Assembly (NCBI RefSeq): GCF_007830315.1
Contig: NZ_VLKJ01000001.1
Span: 496,001 to 560,000 of the forward strand
Length of the DNA: 64,000 nt
Source: Novosphingobium taihuense
GTDB lineage: Bacteria; Pseudomonadota; Alphaproteobacteria; Sphingomonadales; Sphingomonadaceae
Direction of reading: 5' to 3'
The stretch's first letter is position 1; each line of letters starts with the position of its first letter. Below the pieces are notes generated by a model. It saw only the letters and a program-made list of their open reading frames with translations. It ran no database searches and was not told the origin of the DNA. The position numbers and the translations under genes are program-made. This document shows positions 60,503 through 64,000 of the stretch, piece by piece.

Positions 60503-60615
60503 CGTGGGACCGGCAAGCCTCCAAAGACGCATTGACGCGCGCCTGCATCATCGTGACTTTGCTTGCTCTACCGCTGCTGGGCGCCTTGCTCTTCGCGTTT
60601 AATCCAAATCACTGA
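60499..60615 (+). CDS. Possible 38-residue single-helix membrane protein coupled to lacI
   Basis: The ATG overlaps the lacI stop (ATGA) and gives MTWDRQASKDALTRACIIVT, then LLALPLLGALLFAFNPNH. The layout is a charged N-terminus, one hydrophobic helix of about 20 residues and a short polar end. The 4-base overlap is the same coupling seen across this window. It ends 18 bases before the tract of the converging ATP synthase terminator. No homologue is known to me. Confidence 0.5.
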   Translation: MTWDRQASKDALTRACIIVTLLALPLLGALLFAFNPNH

Positions 60616-60632
60616 TTGCTGTCGCTCAAGAT

Positions 60633-60667
60633 CAAAAACAAAGACCCCTCCCGGAAACCGGAAGGGG
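60633..60667 (-). terminator. Terminator of the ATP synthase Fo operon
   Basis: On the minus strand CCCCTTCCGG (60667-60658) pairs with CCGGGAGGGG (60654-60645), one mismatch, around a TTT loop. It is followed by TCTTTGTTTTTG. Confidence 0.9.
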
Positions 60668-60704
60668 CCTTGTGTTCGGTAAGAACTGAAGCGCGGTTAG
60701 CGGC

Positions 60705-61259
60705 TCAGTTCACCAGCCCGGCGATGGCACCATCGACCAGCGCCTTGTCGGCCCCGGCAGAGTGGTTCTTCGCGATCAGACCGCGCGCGGCGGCAGTAGC
60801 AGCCTCAGCGGCCTTGGCGCGAAGATCGTCAACCGCGGCGCGTTCGGCGGCAGCGATCTTGTCCGATGCCATCTTTTCGCGACGGACGATCGTGGTGGCT
60901 GCGTCAGCCTCGGCCTTGGCGATGATCGCCGCAGCTTCGGTCTTGGCGTGTTCGACCATCGACGCCGCGTCCTTTTCGGCGTTGGCGATCTTGGCCGCGT
61001 ATTCGGCGCGCAGCTTTTCGGCTTCGGCGCGCAGCACCTTGGCTTCGTTGAGCTGCTTGCGGATCGCGTCGATCTGCTTGTCGAGACCGCCGACAATCGC
61101 GCCCGGAACCTTCTTCGACACGAGGATCGCGAGGAAGATGGCCATCGAGAGCGCAACCCATGCACCCGGCCCGAGGCCCAGTGCCGAAGGTTCGACGTGA
61201 TGTTCGCCGCCAGCAGCTTCGTGCTCGACGATTGCAGTCGTCTCTACAGCGTTAGCCAT
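60705..61259 (-). CDS. atpF: ATP synthase Fo subunit b
   Basis: This 184-residue stalk protein has one helix near the N-terminus (WVALSMAIFLAILVSKKV). A long charged coiled coil follows, with LDKQIDAIRKQLNEAKVLRA and EAEKLRAEYAAKIANAEKDA. It links Fo to F1 as part of the peripheral stalk. It overlaps the b' gene by 8 bases and is last in the operon. The His-rich start VEHEAAGGEHHVEP is periplasmic. Confidence 0.94.
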   Translation of the reverse strand: MANAVETTAIVEHEAAGGEHHVEPSALGLGPGAWVALSMAIFLAILVSKKVPGAIVGGLDKQIDAIRKQLNEAKVLRAEAEKLRAEYAAKIANAEKDAASMVEHAKTEAAAIIAKAEADAATTIVRREKMASDKIAAAERAAVDDLRAKAAEAATAAARGLIAKNHSAGADKALVDGAIAGLVN

Positions 61260-61746
61260 TTGCGAGAACTCCCTTCACGGCAGCGCGCGCTTCGTCGGCA
61301 GGGATCGACAGGCCGGCGATCCGGCTTGCGATGTCCTGCGCGGCTTCGGCGGCAACGCCTTCCACTTCACCCAGCGCAGCAGCGCGGGCAGCGGCAATGC
61401 GGGCTTCGGCAGCAGTCACGGTCTCGTCAATGCGAGCCGCAGCCACGGCGAGGCTGGCTTCGGTTGCCTTGGCGGCATCGGCCTTGGCGGCGGCAATGAC
61501 TGCCTGGGCGGCAGCACGCTGCTGGTTCGCCTGGACGCGCCATGCCTCTTCCTCGGCATCGGCGGCGGCCCGTGCGGCTTCGGCAGCGGCAAGGTCGTCG
61601 GCGATCTGCTTGTCGCGGCCGTCCATCGTGGAGACGACCTTGGGCAGCATGCCCCGGCCGATCACGAAGAAGACAATGCCGAAGAACACCAGCAGCCAGA
61701 AGACCTGGCTGGAATAGGTGGTGGCAAGCTGTTCAATCTGAGGCAT
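61252..61746 (-). CDS. atpF2: ATP synthase Fo subunit b'
   Basis: This 164-residue second stalk subunit has the N-terminal helix SSQVFWLLVFFGIVFFVIGR and the conserved MLPKVVSTMDGRDKQIADDL. An Ala-rich coiled coil makes up the rest. Split b and b' subunits are usual in photosynthetic bacteria and alphaproteobacteria. It follows atpE with a 74-base gap. Confidence 0.94.
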   Translation of the reverse strand: MPQIEQLATTYSSQVFWLLVFFGIVFFVIGRGMLPKVVSTMDGRDKQIADDLAAAEAARAAADAEEEAWRVQANQQRAAAQAVIAAAKADAAKATEASLAVAAARIDETVTAAEARIAAARAAALGEVEGVAAEAAQDIASRIAGLSIPADEARAAVKGVLANG

Positions 61747-61820
61747 CGCGGGTGTCCGGGCGTCAGGCGGCCGGGGCGAACCCCGGCCAGCATTTCAACA
61801 ATCAGTGAGCTTCGCTTGCC

Positions 61821-62048
61821 TTAGGCAACGAAGATCAGGATCATCGCGACGACGAACGACAGCAGGCCCAGAAGTTCGGCGGCGGCGAAGCCGATGAACA
61901 GGCGGCCCTGCTGGCCGTCAGCGGCGCCGGGGTTGCGCAGCGCGCCTTCGAGGAACTTGGCAAACACGTTGCCCACGCCGAGCGAGGCGAGACCGGCGCC
62001 AACAGCGGCGAGACCAGCACCGAGCAGCTTTGCGCTTTCTGCGTCCAT
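61821..62048 (-). CDS. atpE: ATP synthase Fo subunit c
   Basis: This 75-residue proteolipid forms the rotor ring. It has two helices joined by the polar loop GALRNPGAADGQQGR. The ion-binding Glu58 is in FIGFAAAELLGLLSF. No sodium-type ligand set is seen, so protons are the likely ion. AAAAGGAG lies before the ATG. Confidence 0.97.
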   Translation of the reverse strand: MDAESAKLLGAGLAAVGAGLASLGVGNVFAKFLEGALRNPGAADGQQGRLFIGFAAAELLGLLSFVVAMILIFVA

Positions 62049-62096
62049 GTCAAAAACTCCTTTTTCTCAAAACCGTATGGGAAATTGTTGCGGATA

Positions 62097-62879
62097 TCAG
62101 TGAAGGTTCTCGGCGTCGTTCAGATAGACGCAGGTGAGCAGGGCAAAGACGTAAGCCTGGATGCCTGCCACCAGAAGTTCCAGCGCACAGATGCCGATCA
62201 TCAGCACGAAGCTGGGAACAGCGGCGAGGAAGAACGTCCCCACCCCGGCGTTGGTGCCGGAGATGACGAAGCCCGAGAGCACTTCGAGCAGCACGTGCCC
62301 GGCCATCATCGCCACGAAGAGACGCAGGCCAAGGCTGAACGGACGCACCATGAACGAGATCAGCTCGATCGGGAAAATGATCGGGATCATCGGAACGGGC
62401 GTGCCGTGCGGCACGAAAAGGGAGAAGAAGTGCAGGCCGTGCTTGGCAAAGCCGACGCCGAGCACGATCGCAAAGCTCATCACGGCAAGCACGCCGGTGA
62501 CGGTGAAGTGGCTCGTAGCGGTGAACGGGTGGACGCCAACCAGCGCCAGCGGCAGCAGGCCGAGCATGTTGGCAAACAGGATGAAGCCGAACAGCGAGAA
62601 CACGTAAGGCAGGTACTTGCGGCCCGCCTTGCCGATGTTCGCCTGAAGCAGGTTGTCGACGAAGCCGGTCAGCCCCTCGACCGCCATCTGCCAGCGGCCC
62701 GGAACCAGTTCGCGCTTGGCGCCACCGGCCACGAACACAAGCAGGACCACCGTGGTGATCGCCATCCACAGCGACGAGTTGGTGAACGCGATGTTGTAAC
62801 CACCAATAGACCAGTGATCGGTCCCGAAAAGGGTCTCGATCGTGAACTGGTGAACCGGATCGACCTTGCCTTCGGCCAC
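62097..62879 (-). CDS. atpB: ATP synthase Fo subunit a
   Basis: This 260-residue subunit forms the proton channel against the c ring. The essential Arg is in VRPFSLGLRLFVAMMAGHVL. VDPVHQFTIETLFGTDHWSI is the sphingomonad-like N-terminus. LPYVFSLFGFILFANMLGLL is a family helix. The start is uncertain: no ATG exists, so I use the GTG at 62879 with GGGG 8 bases upstream. A TTG at 62885 in the same frame is possible. Confidence 0.94.
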   Translation of the reverse strand: MAEGKVDPVHQFTIETLFGTDHWSIGGYNIAFTNSSLWMAITTVVLLVFVAGGAKRELVPGRWQMAVEGLTGFVDNLLQANIGKAGRKYLPYVFSLFGFILFANMLGLLPLALVGVHPFTATSHFTVTGVLAVMSFAIVLGVGFAKHGLHFFSLFVPHGTPVPMIPIIFPIELISFMVRPFSLGLRLFVAMMAGHVLLEVLSGFVISGTNAGVGTFFLAAVPSFVLMIGICALELLVAGIQAYVFALLTCVYLNDAENLH

Positions 62880-62918
62880 GCGCAAAACCCCGTATCACTC
62901 GAATACAACAACAGCGCC

Positions 62919-63239
62919 CTATTCGGGGCGCCGGCTCGAAATTCGGATGATGTTCCGGAATGCCACGACGACCCCCATGAACAACATCACCAGCAACCCT
63001 CCAGGGGACGTACCGGCAAACTGGTCGATGACCCAGCCGATGAACGCGCCGCCTGCGAGACCCCCGATCAGTTCCGCCAGCACGCGGTTGCCCATGCGGT
63101 AATTCGCATCGGTTTCCCCGCCTGCCTTTGGCCGGTTGCGCTCTTCTTCCCGCTCTCGAAGGGCTTTCAGCCGCTTGTCGAGCGCGTCGATCCGCGCATC
63201 CTCGCCGATGGGCTCCATCTCGGACGGATCGTCATTCAT
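62919..63239 (-). CDS. atpI: ATP synthase protein I (AtpI/AtpZ)
   Basis: This 106-residue protein has a charged N-terminal coiled coil (DALDKRLKALREREEERN) and two helices. The helices are within VLAELIGGLAGGAFIGWVID and GLLVMLFMGVVVAFRNIIR. AtpI-type proteins help assemble the c ring or take up magnesium. It is the first gene of atpI-atpB-atpE-atpF'-atpF; the promoter should lie in 63240-63400. Confidence 0.9.
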   Translation of the reverse strand: MNDDPSEMEPIGEDARIDALDKRLKALREREEERNRPKAGGETDANYRMGNRVLAELIGGLAGGAFIGWVIDQFAGTSPGGLLVMLFMGVVVAFRNIIRISSRRPE

Positions 63240-63402
63240 GCCTTTTCCCCTGTCATTCCTACCGGCCGAAGCCAGTTGCCCGACAAAAAGTGCAGCACAA
63301 ACGACGGATGACCGCCGAGGGCGCCGCCCCCTTAGGCGGGGGGTATTCTTGAGTCAACCGTCACGAACCGTGTCTGGTCCAAGGTATCATCGCAAAAGCG
63401 AA

Positions 63403-63432
63403 CGCCCTTCCCCGCAGTTGCGAGAAAGGGCG
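63403..63432 (-). terminator. Probable terminator after ydbL
   Basis: On the minus strand CGCCCTT (63432-63426) pairs with AAGGGCG (63409-63403), with partial inner pairing, then TTCGCTTTTG. It lies 36 bases beyond the ydbL stop. Confidence 0.6.
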
Positions 63433-63467
63433 GAATTGCGTTGGCGATTCGTATGCGAAACGAGAGT

Positions 63468-63866
63468 TCAGGGGCAGCGCGAATCCCGCAGCGGAGGACC
63501 GTTGCCACGGGTCTGCCACGAGCCATCGGGCGCCTGATACTTTTCGCCGGGCTTGGTCTGGGCAATCAGCAGGCAGCCCGAAGTCAGCGCATATTCCTCG
63601 ACCGTTGCCTTGTTGGCCTGAGCCTTCTCGGCATAGACGGCCTTGCGCTTGATATTGATGTCCTCGACCACGGCGCGCAGGGTCGGCGCGGGCGGCGTGA
63701 CATAGCCCAGGTAGCCGTCCATCTTCTCGCCTACCTGGCCCGAGGCGCGGGCTGCGGCATAGGCGGGGTCGCGGTTCTGCGCAGATGCGGGCACGGCAAT
63801 CGTGCCGAGCATGAGGCCCGTAGCAGCCAGCGCGGCAAGGCTCTTGCGCATTGAAACCATGGTCAT
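63468..63866 (-). CDS. ydbL: YdbL-family (DUF1318) periplasmic protein
   Basis: This 132-residue precursor has a signal peptide (LAALAATGLMLGTIAVPASA) and a small mature domain. AARASGQVGEKMDGYLGYV and RAVVEDINIKRKAVYAEKAQ are typical of DUF1318. In E. coli, YdbL works with the inner-membrane AsmA-like YdbH and the lipoprotein YnbE, an envelope-bridging system for lipid transport. The end of ynbE lies 28 bases upstream, supporting the same trio. The start may be any of three in-frame ATGs (63866, 63860, 63851). Confidence 0.9.
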   Translation of the reverse strand: MTMVSMRKSLAALAATGLMLGTIAVPASAQNRDPAYAAARASGQVGEKMDGYLGYVTPPAPTLRAVVEDINIKRKAVYAEKAQANKATVEEYALTSGCLLIAQTKPGEKYQAPDGSWQTRGNGPPLRDSRCP

Positions 63867-63894
63867 GTGTCCATCCTCAAACCATTACCGGACA

Positions 63895-64000
63895 TCAGAA
63901 AATGTCCGGGTTGCTTTCGATCGTGTTGTTGGCGTCCTGCGCCAGCCGATACACGACCTCCTGCTTGATGTTGATGTTGAGCTCGATGACGATCGGCTTG
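63895..64000 (-). CDS. ynbE: YnbE-like lipoprotein, partial (C-terminus)
   Basis: The last 34 codons read KPIVIELNINIKQEVVYRLA then QDANNTIESNPDIF and stop. This matches the conserved C-terminal part of YnbE lipoproteins. The N-terminus with the lipobox lies outside the window. In E. coli, YnbE stacks on YdbH to form a bridge between the membranes. Identification rests on a short stretch plus the ydbL neighbour. Confidence 0.8.
   Translation of the reverse strand, partial: KPIVIELNINIKQEVVYRLAQDANNTIESNPDIF

Overview
The window is from a high-GC alphaproteobacterium that makes bacteriochlorophyll a in the presence of oxygen, most likely an aerobic anoxygenic phototroph of the Sphingomonadales (Novosphingobium, Erythrobacter or Sphingomonas-like). 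This rests on gene order and protein character: a puf-bchP-bchG-ppsR-ppaA-bchFNBHLM-lhaA-puhABC-acsF-puhE-hemA photosynthesis cluster, an oxygen-dependent AcsF cyclase, a split b/b' ATP synthase stalk, a class II EPSP synthase and a large TonB-dependent receptor. Genus cannot be fixed from the sequence alone.

Positions 1-27682 are the photosynthesis gene cluster, entered inside bchZ. A rightward block carries bchZ (C-terminal part), pufB, pufA, pufL, pufM and the tetraheme pufC, ending at a strong terminator. A leftward block reads ppaA, ppsR, bchG, a PucC-family gene, bchP, tspO and a small membrane protein. A rightward block of 14 tightly overlapping genes runs from bchF to hemA and ends at a terminator facing a lipid-anchored cytochrome c gene. 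The divergent ppaA/bchF region holds one perfect and one near-perfect TGT-N12-ACA motif, the binding pattern of the repressor PpsR encoded next door, and a third near match lies in front of bchG. Together these genes encode the late bacteriochlorophyll pathway, the reaction centre (L, M, H, C), the LH1 antenna, assembly factors, ALA synthesis and the redox/light regulators.

Positions 27683-37686 are an accessory segment beside the 3' end of a tRNA-Thr gene. It starts with gene-poor sequence and the fused stumps of two exopolysaccharide genes, a sugar transferase and rmlA, joined tail to tail and both lacking their 3' parts. It continues with an uncharacterised cassette: a GntR/FCD regulator, a TonB-dependent receptor, an FAH-family hydrolase, a cyclase-family metal hydrolase and an MFS transporter, the last three overlapping by 4 bases each. 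This looks like an uptake and degradation system for an unknown small organic compound and is the best candidate here for something undescribed.

Positions 37687-64000 are core chromosome: tRNA-Thr, bioA, a 2H phosphoesterase, mltG-fabF-acpP, aspS, rnd-oxyR, pgsA, an LplT-like transporter, small stress and hypothetical genes, an EVE-domain protein divergent from an IPNS-like oxygenase, a ClpP-fold exported protein, tRNA-Ala, a FYDLN-type zinc-ribbon protein, aroA-cmk, a membrane adenylate cyclase inserted between cmk and rpsA, gloB, a LacI regulator, the ATP synthase Fo operon (atpI-B-E-F'-F), and ydbL with the end of ynbE. Several genes are below 60 residues (pufB, a 38-residue membrane ORF behind lacI, the ynbE tail) and were read directly from the bases.
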